DNA of 64,000 nt from Sycobia sp. Sy_11. Taxonomy: Eukaryota; Arthropoda; Insecta; Hymenoptera; Epichrysomallidae. Under the pieces are notes generated by a model that saw only the letters and a list, made by a program, of their open reading frames with translations, made no database searches and had not been told where the DNA came from. The DNA lies in assembly GCA_018907035.1 (NCBI GenBank), contig JACCIC010000205.1, positions 651,001-715,000 on the forward strand, written 5' to 3'. Positions 9,452 to 21,607 of the stretch are shown here, piece by piece. The position numbers were made by a program, and so were the translations under genes. The first letter of the stretch is position 1; the number at the start of each line of letters is the position of its first letter.

Positions 9452-12387
9452 TTTTTTTTGACGCGGGGAGGGGAAATCTTTTAAAGACACCTCTCTAAGA
9501 GAGGTAGTGTCGGATTCATGGAGCCTTTGCTCGCATGCCTACCGACTAAAACCCCTCCCCGCAGGGATTCCTACCCGGAGGTATCATTCCCTTTACCTGT
9601 TGGGATAAAATATTATTAAACGGAACGGTGTAGGGGTTGGGGAGTAGGAGTGGGATGTGGATAGGGGAGGAATTGGTGAGTTTAGGGGCTCTGCCTTCTT
9701 GGGGGCAGAGGCTTACGTACGAAAACGAAGCACGGAGTGGCCGGTAGTGGCTGATGGGGTTACGGATCGCTGATCAGGTGGCAAGGCCTCCTGTAGCGAT
9801 CCGTCGATTTAGGACGAATGCTACTCAGGGATTGGATTCTTGAGTTCGGGTGCTGTTTAATTGAATCTCTCAAATTTTTGGCGAATTTGTTCGCGTAGTC
9901 GTTGAGAGCAAGAAGGTTAGTTTCCTTAAGTACTTGAGTGTTCCTTAAGTACCAAGGGGTGTTCAGGGAAGAGCTTGGCAGCCTCATGTAGGTGCCTTGG
10001 TGTCGCTGAAGTCTTTCTAGGGGGACGGACCCCCAGAGGGGGATGGGGTATGTGGCAATGCTCCTGATGATGGTGGAGAAGGCTCTGGCCTTTGTTCTGG
10101 GTGACAGGGTTTTGCTATGGAAGAGAGGTTTAAGCTTTAAGAAAGCTTCAAGCATTTTGCTCCTGGTGAGGCGGAGGTGTTTGTTCCAGGATAGGTTCCT
10201 GTCGAACGTCACTCCGAGGTATTTGACCGATTGGCTCCACGGGATGGAGGAGCCTTTGATCATTATTTTTGGAGGGGTGCGGTTTTTACGGGAGATGAAG
10301 ATTGCACTGGACTTGCTCTCGTTGATAGAGAGTCTCCACCGTGAGTACCAGTTGATGAGGTGTGGGAGAAATCTGTTTAGCCTTGAGGTGCTGTGGCAAA
10401 TTGTTTTAGTGGCGTCTATGAGGGCAATATCGTCCGCGTAGAGTGCCGTGGTAATTGTATCGTGTATGGGAAGATCATCGCAGAAAAAAGTAAAAAGTAA
10501 GGGGGAGAGCTTAGACCCTTGAGGGACGCCAGCTGAGATGGCCTTTGGAGCGGAAAGGGAGTTGCCTACCCTAACTCGAATAAATCGGTCTGATAGGAAC
10601 GACTTTATTATCCTGATCAAATAATGGGAGATGTCATTGGCAATGAGCTTGAAGACGAGCCCGTCATGCCATACCCTGTCGAAGGCTTGCTGGACATCTA
10701 ACAGCAGCATCGTTGTGTGCAGCCGTCTGTTCATGTTGTCAGCAATGAGTTCCGTAACTCTGAGAAGTTGGTGACAGGTGCTGTGCCCTGTGCGGAACCC
10801 ATGCTGACAGTCAGGTATGAGGTTTTTTCTGGTGACCGAGGTGGAGAGGCGTTTTAGGATAACGCTTTCGGCCACTTTGCTTAGGGAGTTTAGAAGACTG
10901 ATGGGATGATAGCTTGCGGGGTCGTTGAGGGGCTTCCCGGCTTTTGGAAGACAGACCACTATGGCCGTTTTCCAGGCCTTGGGAAAGTATTGATGTCTCA
11001 TCATTGCGTTTACAATATTGTAGATGGACATGATGTGTTTGTGGGGGAGGATTTTTAGTGTGTTGTTATTGATTTTGTCAATACCAGGGGCTTTCTTGTT
11101 TTGAAGACTGCGAATGATGTCGCGTATCTCTTTGGGGGAGGTAGGGGTGATGTCCCTGTTTGAAGGGAGGAAGTGTTGAGCTGTCTGGGTGACATGCTCA
11201 TGAAAGCGTGAGAGTTCTGGTGCGCTGGGTAGAGGAGAGCACTGATTGCTGAGAGATGATGCGAAGATCTCGGCCTTTTCTTCAGCGAGTGAGAAGGTTT
11301 GGCCATTTTGCTTGAGTGGTGGAATGCAAGGGCGACTGCCTCTTATACATTTTATCACCTTCCAGACGTTTTTGGGGTGAATTTCGGCTTGAGTGATGAA
11401 ATCGTTGAAGCGGCTGTTTCTTAGCTTGTTTATCCGAGAGTGGATGTCCCTTTGTAAGGAGTTGAGTTGGGTTTTAAGAAGTGGAGTTCTAAGATGTTGC
11501 CATTTCTTCCGGATTCTATTCTTTTGCTTAATTAGCTTCAAAATACCGTCGGGGAGGTTATTATTAGTGCCCTGTGGAGGGCGGAAGAATGTAGTGATTT
11601 TAACAGCGTGGGTAATGTCATTAGACAGGGAGGTGATTTCTTCCTCGATTTGAGAGATCGATAATATGGGTCTGCATCGAAAGACTGATGTCTCTAGGTT
11701 GAATTTGAGATGTAGCCAGTCGATGTGTTCTGTCTATGACGGGAGAGAGATGTGTGATGCATGGAAGGCGAGGATCACCGGGCTGTGGTCTGAGCTCAGT
11801 GCACAGATAACCCGGGGGTCGCTTAGGGGTGTGATATTTTTGGTGAGAAAAATATCGAGAATGTCTGGTGCGTGTTGTGGGGAGCCCGGAAAATGGGTAG
11901 GGGAGGGAGGAGTTTCCACTGTAAAATCATGCCGAATAGTTTTTCTGAGGAGGGCGCGGCCGTTGCTGTTTCTGGAGCCGCAGCCCCAAGAGGGGTGCTT
12001 AGCATTTAGGTCCCCGGCGATGATTGTGGGGGTGTTGCTGCTGAGAAGCAAGGCAAGATCTTTAAAGTTGTTCTGGAGTTTCGGAGGGTTATAGCATGCA
12101 ATTACCCTCAAAGGACCTTTTTGGAGGGAAATTTCAACCCCTATTGTCTCGCAGATGGAGGCAGTTGTAATTCCACTGTGGCGGTAGGATTTGTGGACGA
12201 GGATTGCCACGCCCCCACAGTTGGAGTGCTCTCTGTCCTTCCTATACGTGATGTAGTTTGGAAGGAAGAATTTGTGGGATGGGTTGAGGTGGGTCTCTGT
12301 GATGCAGGCGATCCCGAAGTTTTCCTCCTCCAAGAGTTGGAGGAGTTATAGAGATCTATTTCTGCAGAGGATGCCGTTGGCGTTCCA
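9452..12387 (-). mobile_element. Jockey-like non-LTR retrotransposon, 5'-truncated
   Basis: A 2.9-kb minus-strand insertion bounded by a perfect 14-bp direct repeat. Its 3' end is an A-run on the minus strand (T-run at 9452-9459), then a roughly 300-bp 3' UTR, then ORF2. The 5' end falls inside the first codons of the endonuclease (WNANGI), so ORF1 and the 5' UTR are missing, as expected of truncated LINE insertion. The intact duplication points to fairly recent insertion. Several plus-strand open frames within it are antisense shadows. Confidence 0.9.
9760..12387 (-). pseudogene. LINE ORF2: endonuclease plus reverse transcriptase, two nonsense codons
   Basis: One frame runs through the element. 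The APE-type endonuclease comes first, with ITETHL, AGDLNAKHPSWG and SSDHSPV (Mg-binding and catalytic positions). The reverse transcriptase follows in the 593-residue open stretch from 11541: LLLDVQQAFDRVWHDG (Asp near residue 282), AGVPQGSKLSPLLF, and YADD at 368-371, then a thumb region ending at LISDP. The reading frame is interrupted only by TAA at 12348-12346 and TAG at 11736-11734; no frameshift is needed. Known: this pair of domains makes the target-primed reverse transcription enzyme of Jockey/CR1-like LINEs. Truncation and the stops make it non-functional. Confidence 0.9.
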
Positions 12388-12401
12388 ATGACCATTCGTT
12401 T
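12388..12401 (+). repeat. LINE target-site duplication (right)
   Basis: Perfect 14-base match to 9438-9451. The bases just outside differ, so the duplication is at most 14 bp. Confidence 0.85.
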
Positions 12402-12729
12402 GAGCTGGCCTGGTATTAATACTTTAAGCGGACTACTTTGAGTGGATGCTCGTGATTCAAGACGCCACCTAGTGGCCGTTGGTGAAACTGATTATTAAAA
12501 CCATTAAATTAATTTATTGATAAAAGTAAAATGATTTTCAATAAAAAACATAGCCTTTTCCAAAGATGATATAATATATATTTTGAATTTCAGAACAATT
12601 TAGTATTTCAATTCAGTATTTCAATTCAAAATCAATTCAGTAAACAATTCAGTATATTCAGGTTCAGTATTTTTTTATTTAACGTGTACAAAGAAAAACA
12701 CTCTTTGCCTTTATAAATTAGTATGATGA

Positions 12730-12796
<67 letters not shown>

Positions 12797-13944
12797 GTTT
12801 CAATAGTAATTATAACAAAAGTAAAATGAGCGATGTATATCAAATTAATTATTTAAATAAATATATTTATACCAAGTTTATCTTGTTTAATGTGTAAAAA
12901 TATGTTGCTTCATAACTAAATAGATTGAACTAAAAGTTTAGTTAATTTGATGATTCCTATCAGCTATTCTTAATTGTGTAAAATTATTCCGTTGTAATCC
13001 AGTGACTCAACTTCAAATTCATTTTTGAATTTTCTAGTCATAAACGTTTTTTTAATTATGACTGTACATGAATTTATTTAGCTATTAAAACTTAATCCAT
13101 ACACTGAATTAGAAAAAGTGTTTAAGTAAGTATAGCTTTTTGTCAATTTAATTGATGTTTTTTTTGTTTTAATATTATGGAATTCTTTTGTTGTTTCTTA
13201 TAAATAATCATCTTTGTAATATCTAAATATATAAAAGCAATTTATGAGTTATATGAATATAAATAAAGGAACATAACAAATAGATTGTTTAAATCTTATT
13301 AATTGAATCCTGTTTCTTTTTCTTTAACGGCTTTTTTAATAATTCAAGTAACAAAAAATAAATGGTTTTCTTATCTAACATCTTATTAAGCAAGGAACTA
13401 TAATTGACTATTAATTTTGATATAATTTTATTTAAAGTTTTACTTTTAATTGGATAATGACAAATTTTATGAGCAGTTTTTATTAGTTAGTAAATTAACA
13501 CTTTAATTTTAAATTACATTCTAACATTTAGTGTCGCATGCACCATATCTATTTGAGATGAAATATGTTTCTTATATAAAATATGAAGATATTTTTGAAA
13601 TTGTAAATAATTAAAGTTCACGTAAATTATATATAAATTATTACATTATATTCTATTTCCTATTATATAATACATGTGCATTAAATAATAATCTGGACAT
13701 ATTGACTCAAATAAATAATTGATACCATTTTTAAACAATGCTATATGACAAGCTATAAGAAAAGATTATAATACTAGTAAATTTCAGTATGTTACTGGAT
13801 CAAAATTAATATTATAATTCATTTTCGTAATTTAAAATAAACCAATTCAAAATGGTATCATTCATTAATATATGAAAAAGCAAAATTTTTTATGTGTAGT
13901 GCCGAATTTGATTAGATATTTGAAGAAATATAATAGTATTGGTA

Positions 13945-13993
<49 letters not shown>

Positions 13994-15070
13994 TACATAT
14001 ATTTTTCATTATTATTCTAATTTTAGATTTTTTAGTTATGTTTAGTTTAGATATTTCTGCAATTGGATACTTTTCCTAACGGTTGGATTAAAGGCAAATG
14101 TAAAAACATAATGTAATAACTTCATGCGTATAATAATTGAAGAAATATCGAGAAATATTCCAATCTTATAAAATTATTAGCATTTAATGAAATTATATCT
14201 TTATTGGTCCATAATGTTTATAGACTTCACCACCGTTCACCACTTTATCATTTATTTCGTTTGATAAACATAGCTGTCCAAAAATACCTATAATAATAAT
14301 TTAAAATGTATATTTTAATAATATTCTATCTCGCCCCTCCCCTGAATCATTGAGAGTGTTTAGCCTGTACTCCATATTCCTTAGAAAGAGTCATCAAGGA
14401 AATATATAAGAATAAGTTTCTATAGTACACAGGTATACCTGAAGAACTTTTCCATTTCTTATATACTACTTTTTGCATATTTCCCATTTTAAGGTTAAAG
14501 AAATATTATATGTATATATAACGTAAAATTTTAATTATATAATTAATAATATTTACAGAAGTAATAAAAGTGTTTATAGAAGAATAAATTATTGACTTCC
14601 AAAAGAAAAAATGTAATTTTTATATTTTTATGTATCATGATAGATATTGATATTATATTAAAGTTATTTACTTATGGGATTTATGGGAAAAATGTCTTGT
14701 GCCAAAAATGATTTTTGAAGCAAATGCCTCCTCATCGATCTACCGCTTACAATGATAAATATGTCTGATTATATATATGCTATCATTATTAATCGAATAT
14801 CCATTATGACCGTACTGGCTAAACTTAAGAAGAATGAATGTGTGCGCGCGCGTGTGTGTGTGTGTGCGTGTGCGTATGCATCAAATAAGATATTTATTCT
14901 AAAATGAAAGATTTATATATTATATAGATTTGTATATAGTAGAAATATAATATTTAATAAAATGTAATAAACCATTCAACGGTACGTATAACTAAATCTA
15001 ATACATCTTTTTCCAGCGCTTTTCCACGCGTTAGCCGATATGTCACGTCGCACAATATACCTATATAGGT
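12402..15070. other. AT-rich spacer
   Basis: No open frame of note. It holds (AT)n at 12732-12784 and 13949-13990, and a mixed GC/GT alternating tract around 14843-14873. Nothing else is recognisable. Confidence 0.6.
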
Positions 15071-15083
15071 ATTATATGAAAAG

Positions 15084-15088
<5 letters not shown>

Positions 15089-15116
<28 letters not shown>
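15089..15116 (+). repeat. (CA)n microsatellite
   Basis: About 14 CA units at the left edge of the GC-rich island. Confidence 0.9.
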
Positions 15117-15440
15117 GAAAGGGTGCCGTGTTGTCAGACAGGGAGGGGCGCTAGTCGGTGCATGCGCGATGGCATCGCGCTGCGTCCATCGGCTTCTCCA
15201 CTCCGACCCGCGGATATAATAATAATAATAATGATAATAATAACAAGACCGGCGACAATACACACGATACAGCTCCTCGCGTCTTCTGGGAGCCCGTCGA
15301 GCTCAGCTGCGCCGAGCGCTTGCGCCTGCAACGTGTCCTCGCGCGTATCATTAAAAACGTCGCGACGACGCTCGCGAGATGCGCGCCGCGACGCCCGGGG
15401 CAAGCTGCTTCGTAATACCCGCACTTGCGTGGGTTCTCCG

Positions 15441-15486
<46 letters not shown>

Positions 15487-15979
15487 TATTAAGCAAAGGA
15501 TCGCGTGTGAGGCTTCTTCGCCCCTTCTCCTCCGCCTCTTTCACCCCTTTCGATCCAGGAACAGTAAGAGGGGGGGGTTGGGAGGCTCGGCTCGCGATAT
15601 TTTTCTTAGCTGATGCAGCAGCAAGCAGCCTCCCTCCCGCCGCGCGTACGTCCGATGCCCGCGTGGCGCGGCGGGAGGGGGGACTGCCCTAATATAAATT
15701 TTTATACTTCGGCACACTTGTGCTTCCCGTCGGATTTCGGACAGGGCGAGCAGCCGACGCGCGGAGGTCGTCGTCGTTAGCCCTGGGGGGGGGGGGGGCA
15801 ACGTTATATCCACCTCCGCAGCGACCCGTCGTCCCGCATGATACCCCGATAGGGGATGTATCGCAAAAAGCCTCGACATATATAATAACGGGGATATGAG
15901 GCTTGTTTCCTCTCCCTGGGGGTCGTGAGGGCGGTGCGGGGGTGACGATTTTTCGAGGAGTATATTATAAAATAAACAC

Positions 15980-15980
<1 letters not shown>
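15117..15980. other. GC-rich, CpG-rich island
   Basis: Much richer in G, C and CpG than its flanks, interrupted by (ATA)n at 15220-15243 and (AT)n at 15444-15483, with a G-run at 15786-15799. Open frames of 62-189 codons occur on both strands, but none shows a domain, a clean splice pair or consistent coding bias, so I call no gene. It could be a promoter or first-exon region, or a remnant of a GC-rich repeat. Confidence 0.45.
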
Positions 15981-16018
<38 letters not shown>

Positions 16019-16620
16019 ATATGTATCTATATATGCATCAGTTGTGTACTTGCACTGTATATTATTTATAGATATATGGAGAGCAGCGCGTGCAAAAGGG
16101 ATGAGGGTGTCATAAGTGCGCAAGGGAGTTAGCTTCCTAATACATACATATATACATATGTATATATGAACGTATGTATGATAGGTAGATGCATCTGAAC
16201 TTCTGTTTCGTTGCTTCAAAGGATATTGAAACGAATTTACGTACCAGGAGTTCTTTTTATTAACGTATCGATGATTTTCAAATCATCTGATATCATTTGA
16301 AATCAAAAGAAGAATATATAGAATAATTTCAATTGTTGAGAAAGTATGCACAATAGACAAAACAAGATCCATTCGACCATGTATAGACAGAATTTTTTGG
16401 TTTTTAAGAATAGATAATTAAAAACGAAAAATATAGAACAATTTGTAATTTACGTTGAAATTATAGTAACAAAATTCCATAATAATTTGGACCAGTCATA
16501 GAGTTTCAAAGAACTAATCATGAAACTTTCAAAGGAAAATTAGAAATATATTTTCAACTGACCCGATGATAATTTATGTACATCCCGATAAAACTGATTT
16601 TCAAATATTTTACTACAAAT
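15981..16620. other. AT-rich spacer with (AT)n
   Basis: (AT)n at 15981-16015. No gene seen. Confidence 0.6.
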
Positions 16621-16989
16621 CAGGGCCGTCCTTAGCGTTCCAAGCCCCTTGTGCGAAAACTCAACTGCGCCCCTTGTAAAAAACGAAGAAAAATTTATGA
16701 AACGATATATTTAAAAAGGACAGAAAAATTAATTAATGAATTTCGTTCGTTTATTTCTTTGCTGGAAATTCAGACGCCATGTAGGTACCTACGAAAAATC
16801 TCGCTGGAACTACACTCGATTGATACATTTCTATCTCATGGACTTTTCCATTTACAAGAACATGATTCACCTAAACAAAATGAAAATTCTTTAGTACTAT
16901 TACAAATCGTTCAAATAATGCTAATTCTTCCGCCAATTGTTCAAAAACTCTTTGTTATACAGATGTTTACAAATTTACATAAAAATTAA
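16621..16989 (+). repeat. Possible hAT-like terminus with short open frame
   Basis: CAGGGCCGTCCTTAGC at 16621 resembles the ends of many hAT-type repeats (CAGGGNYG...), and is followed by GCCCCTTG repeated twice within 50 bases. The 112-codon frame starting at 16651 is not recognised. No matching far end was found, so the assignment is weak. Confidence 0.25.
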
Positions 16990-19340
16990 TTTTTCAATTT
17001 TAAAATTAATATAATACGAATAATATAAATATTATACAAATATAGATAAATAGAATGCAATAATATGTAATTAAATATTATAGAACATAGTTTTAATAAT
17101 ATATTTATTTAAATTTCTGATATTAAATTCAATAAATAAGGTCATATGTTACAATATCTTTACCAACTTATTTTTACGCGTTAAGAACTATTTTGTGCTT
17201 TCTTTTGCCTTTCAATAGTTTGTTTATGTATTTATACTGTTGTTAGCATCTAAACTACACTTAAATTCTTCTATACAGTTACTTCTAAATCTTTGTCAAC
17301 GCTCTTCCATATCGTGACCGTCAATTTCTAAGAAATTCTAATAGGCAGTGACGACAAGAATTTATTAATGTAAAGCTTATTATGTTATTTCTGAAAACGT
17401 GCTTTTTTTAATTCACGGAAAGCAGAAAAGTATTAACACAGTTCTCTGCGGATTTTAAATATTTTCATGATAAACCCGTTTCATTGCAGCAACTAAAACT
17501 ATTTTATGATATTTTCATACATTTACCTGATATGAAAATATTTTTTTGTATTTCAGTGAAATTTACTTTATAGGTCTTTAATATTTCTGAAACGATAAAA
17601 ATTCGTCGGAAACATTATATATGTACAAAAATTATTTACCAAACGTGGGTATGCGATATGGTCGTACGACATCGACAGACGGACTTTATCAACAATCTAG
17701 CATGTATAAGGAGTATATATGTATATAATATGAAGTGCGATGAAGTGTATATTAAAAGTATATAAAAAAAAAAGAAAATTAAGATCGATTACCATATACG
17801 TGAGTTTGCAAGTGCGCCAAAGCACTTCTTGTATGCGCATGCATCGATTGCCACATACACAAGTTGTTCTGGCATACCCACATACACGCGCGCGCGGGCG
17901 CACACACGCATAGACGAATTAATATAACTATGGCGAACGAAAACGAGTCCGCAAGTGTGCTTTTTATTATACACAGAGCGGGCGTCGACTCCGGATACTT
18001 ATGCGGCCTATAAGCCTATAAACAAATCCCTCGTTTCATTTGGAGCTCTTTGCAGATGTGCGCTCGGGATTTCTTATGCACATAATAATAATAATAATAA
18101 TAATAATAATAGTATGGGTTCTTCGTGAAAGCAATAATGAACGAATTTTTCGAATATATATGTCCGAAAATTGGTGGAAAATGTTCCACTAAGTACCGTA
18201 ATATTTATTCTAATAGATTTTTTATAAGTTTTTTTTTCGTCAGATTTCATTGGGTTACTATAGAAGGCCAAAAACTGTATATGAATGGATTTTTTTTTCT
18301 TTACTTTATTTAATTTCTAGCTCTTTGGGGTTAATTGTTTTTTTTTACCCATCGACACATTGATATCACTTTTTACATGTTCGAAATCGATGTAAATCAT
18401 TTATAAACGTCATGATGAAAATTAATGTAAGATCCCGTGCAGTCTTCGGTCAAAGCTTTTAACAGAATTCAACAGAGATAATTGAAAGAGATATCGCGCC
18501 AAACCATTACAAACATCGAATCAGGATAAAAAAAGGAGCCACTTGGTAATAAGCTCGAACTTCTAAATAACTAAATTTCTCTGTTCCATTTTTGTTTCAG
18601 ATTCTATGAAACGTATAGAACTTATTTGCAGATTGACTTCTGGGCTCTGTATTCTACTGAAAAAAAAAACAAACTCCCATAAACGTTTTTGCGGAATGTC
18701 TCTGTAAATTTTGGCCTCGAATTCTTTAAACGTTTCTTACTTTGGAGAGATAAACACTGACACACGTCGCTTCATTTACGGCACCAGGCTCCTATATATA
18801 TATATATATATATACACCATATATAATCTTGTATCCATCCCCTGTTTTCCATGACCGCAAGTTTCTCTCTCAAAATCCCACTTGGAAGTTACTACGTATA
18901 TGTATAAAAATCAAAATTTGCTTCAATAGATTGTATCTATTAATTGGAAAAATTGAAATAATCGTACTTGCTCTGCTCACAGAAACAAACTACTAGAATG
19001 TATTTATTTAAAATTATAAAATCTTTTTAATACGAGCGTAATATAATGAACTATTTTTTTCGTAAATAATTTCAAGAAATATTTTAATCGTTTATATAAT
19101 TATTATTACACATACTTAGCTTCTTCATCGTGTTATCGTGTATACTATAAAATCTATATAATGCGGTATCTTGGATAAAAATTAAGTCTTTCGTATATTA
19201 TATATTATATATATTCCATATTATACATTGTACATGCATTTATTAAGATACATCATTTTGAACTTTCCTATTATTGCTTCAACAAAATTATTCCAAATTC
19301 TTTATACTCATCCATGAAATATACGCACATATAAATCGTA

Positions 19341-19391
<51 letters not shown>

Positions 19392-20276
19392 GCACACAGC
19401 TATGATATACACAACTGAGTTATGAATACTGTCAATCGATAATTGAAAAATGTTACCGACTCCTTTGAATTATTTAATATTAGTTATAAAATTAATCAGT
19501 TTAATAAGTGAAAGTAAAATAAAAAATATAATATATTTAATTTATCGTAGTTTTGTTACGAATTCTATATATGTATATATTTTCGTTATTTCAAATAGAT
19601 GATACAACAATTGCGAAGAGGAAATTTAAATGTCCTGCGGTCATTTAAATCTTAAATTTAAAAGAAAGCGTTCGTTTGTTTTTTGTATTATGTTTATATA
19701 TTTAAATATAGGTTAAGGGTTTTAAATTGATAGTTTTTTAAATGCATTTGCGAATTTAATAATTTACTTTTAATGTATATAGTTATAATAATTGCGTTTT
19801 GTATGAAAATTTTATGTAATTCTATGAAAAGTTTATTTATAAATTATAATAATAAAAATTAAAAAAAATAGGTAAATAAATAAGACTTACTAAGTATCCA
19901 TAGAGATATAAAATAAATGATAAATGTAAAAAAAAATATATGATGTCAAATGTTGACAAATGGAATTTCTAGGTCTTCTAGAAATTCATTAAACAAAAGA
20001 AGATAATTAATTTAAATTTAATTATAAAAAATAATATTATTAAAAATAAAAAAAATTCTATTTGATCAAATTGAACAGTCTCAAATGTTTGTAAGAAAGA
20101 CAGTGGAAATTTTTATAAATGTTTTTAAAAATACAAATAAATATAATATGAAAGTAATATTAGATATTGTCGGGACACAATACTTTTATACAGTCCTGTG
20201 ATTGAAAAATAACATTTATTTCATAAGTAAAAACAGGTAATTCGAGACGCCGGTGCCGTGCCCGGAAAACTAAAGG
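16990..20276. other. AT-rich spacer
   Basis: No gene seen. Holds a GC/CA-alternating patch at 17880-17910, (AAT)n at 18082-18111, (AT)n at 18793-18814 and 19348-19389. Sequence becomes less AT-rich from about 20240, where the heat-shock-like promoter begins. Confidence 0.6.
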
Positions 20277-20550
20277 TTTTCGAAAGCTGTAGTTTTGAAT
20301 GCATGTTTTTACCTGGTGAAAAATCTGGGAATTTTCGAAAGCTGAAAACTCTATAAAATTATAGAGATAAAAACACCAACTCTACATGATAGAGAAAGAT
20401 TCAATTAAGGTTTGGAATATTCCGGGCCGAAAGGCTGCGAGGTGAAGCGCCCCGAAAGTTCTAATGCAACTTTCAAGTTTTTCGGAAACGTTTGCAATCG
20501 AGGGAGGGGGCAATCTATAAAAGCGTGAGCGCAATCAAGACATCAGTTCT
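20277..20550 (+). promoter_or_regulatory. Heat-shock-like core promoter
   Basis: Seen: two perfect head-to-tail heat-shock elements of form GAAnnTTC (20414-20423 GGAATATTCC; 20453-20462 CGAAAGTTCT); a repeated motif TTTTCGAAAGCTG at 20277-20289 and 20332-20344; a TATA box TATAAAAG at 20515-20522; and an arthropod initiator TCAGTT at 20543-20548, with its A 30 bases after the TATA start. Known: HSF trimers bind alternating GAA/TTC units, and insect heat-shock genes use TATA plus Inr. Inference: a stress-inducible transcription start on the plus strand. No Hsp ORF (Hsp90, Hsp70 or small Hsp) follows anywhere in the window. Confidence 0.5.
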
Positions 20551-20572
20551 CTTTTCACTGGATTTCTATTAG
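20545..20572 (+). other. Candidate short noncoding first exon
   Basis: Runs from the predicted start site to a strong splice donor (TTAG|GTGAGTTG, GT at 20573). A possible acceptor with a pyrimidine tract ends at 20914 (CATACTTATATAG). No long ORF follows, so the product may be a noncoding RNA or the downstream exons may be unrecognised. Confidence 0.3.
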
Positions 20573-21206
20573 GTGAGTTGTAATTTAAATAATAAATTAT
20601 TTATTGAAAACTCTAAACAGTTGATTGTTCTAAAGGTCCATTAGTCAAGAACAAAAAGGTTAGATGGAAAGAAATGATTTATTCAAAATTATTGAATTCT
20701 TTTTCGAAGTGTGCAGATCATACAAATTATTAATAAGTGTATGTGATATAGAAAACTCTTACGATTATTTTCATATGAAATAAAAATAATTTATTTAAAA
20801 GGTTAATTTTTTTTTAATAAAACTTTTATTTGCATACATATGACAGTTATTTAGCATTAAATTAAAATATTTTATTAAATTTTGATAACAATTTTCTTTT
20901 TCATACTTATATAGATGCAAAAATTTTAATTATGGTTATACAATATTTGACTATAGGATATATAAATTTTGTGAGAAGTTAAAATGTAAAACGAAAGATT
21001 CAAAACAAGGAGATATGCAAATATCAACAAAAAAAACGCCGAAATTTATACTCTAGCCATAGAAACAGCAATGTCGCATTAAACTTGAACTTTACAATTT
21101 TCTCGCTACTCCCTTTCCTAGTGTAATTACACTGTTAGATCAATACCGAAAATTCGCTCTATATAGACAAACAATATACGTACACACACACACACACCAT
21201 CTCTCT

Positions 21207-21278
<72 letters not shown>

Positions 21279-21540
21279 TTCTCTCACTCTATCTCACACA
21301 CACACGCGGCCTCTCAAGTTGGGCGGCGTATTTGCAATCCAATGCGCTAATTCTAACTTTTCGCGATAATATTACTTTATCTATTACATACGCCCACGCG
21401 CTTTGGCTTTCCCACAGGCTCCGCCCCGTGCAGCTAACGGGTGGCGGCGGCTACGACGGAATTTCCACCGAGCATCCGATTCGCCAAATCATTCGGCCGC
21501 CATAATATCCCTCGAGCGTTGGCTGTTCTTGTTTCTCTTC

Positions 21541-21607
<67 letters not shown>

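Noticed and set aside
10043..10441. Plus-strand ORFs across the LINE (also 11393-12094)
   Set aside because: Antisense shadows of the reverse transcriptase and endonuclease.
15123..15692. 189-codon ORF in the GC-rich island
   Set aside because: It runs through AT and ATA microsatellites, has competing frames on both strands, and shows no domain.
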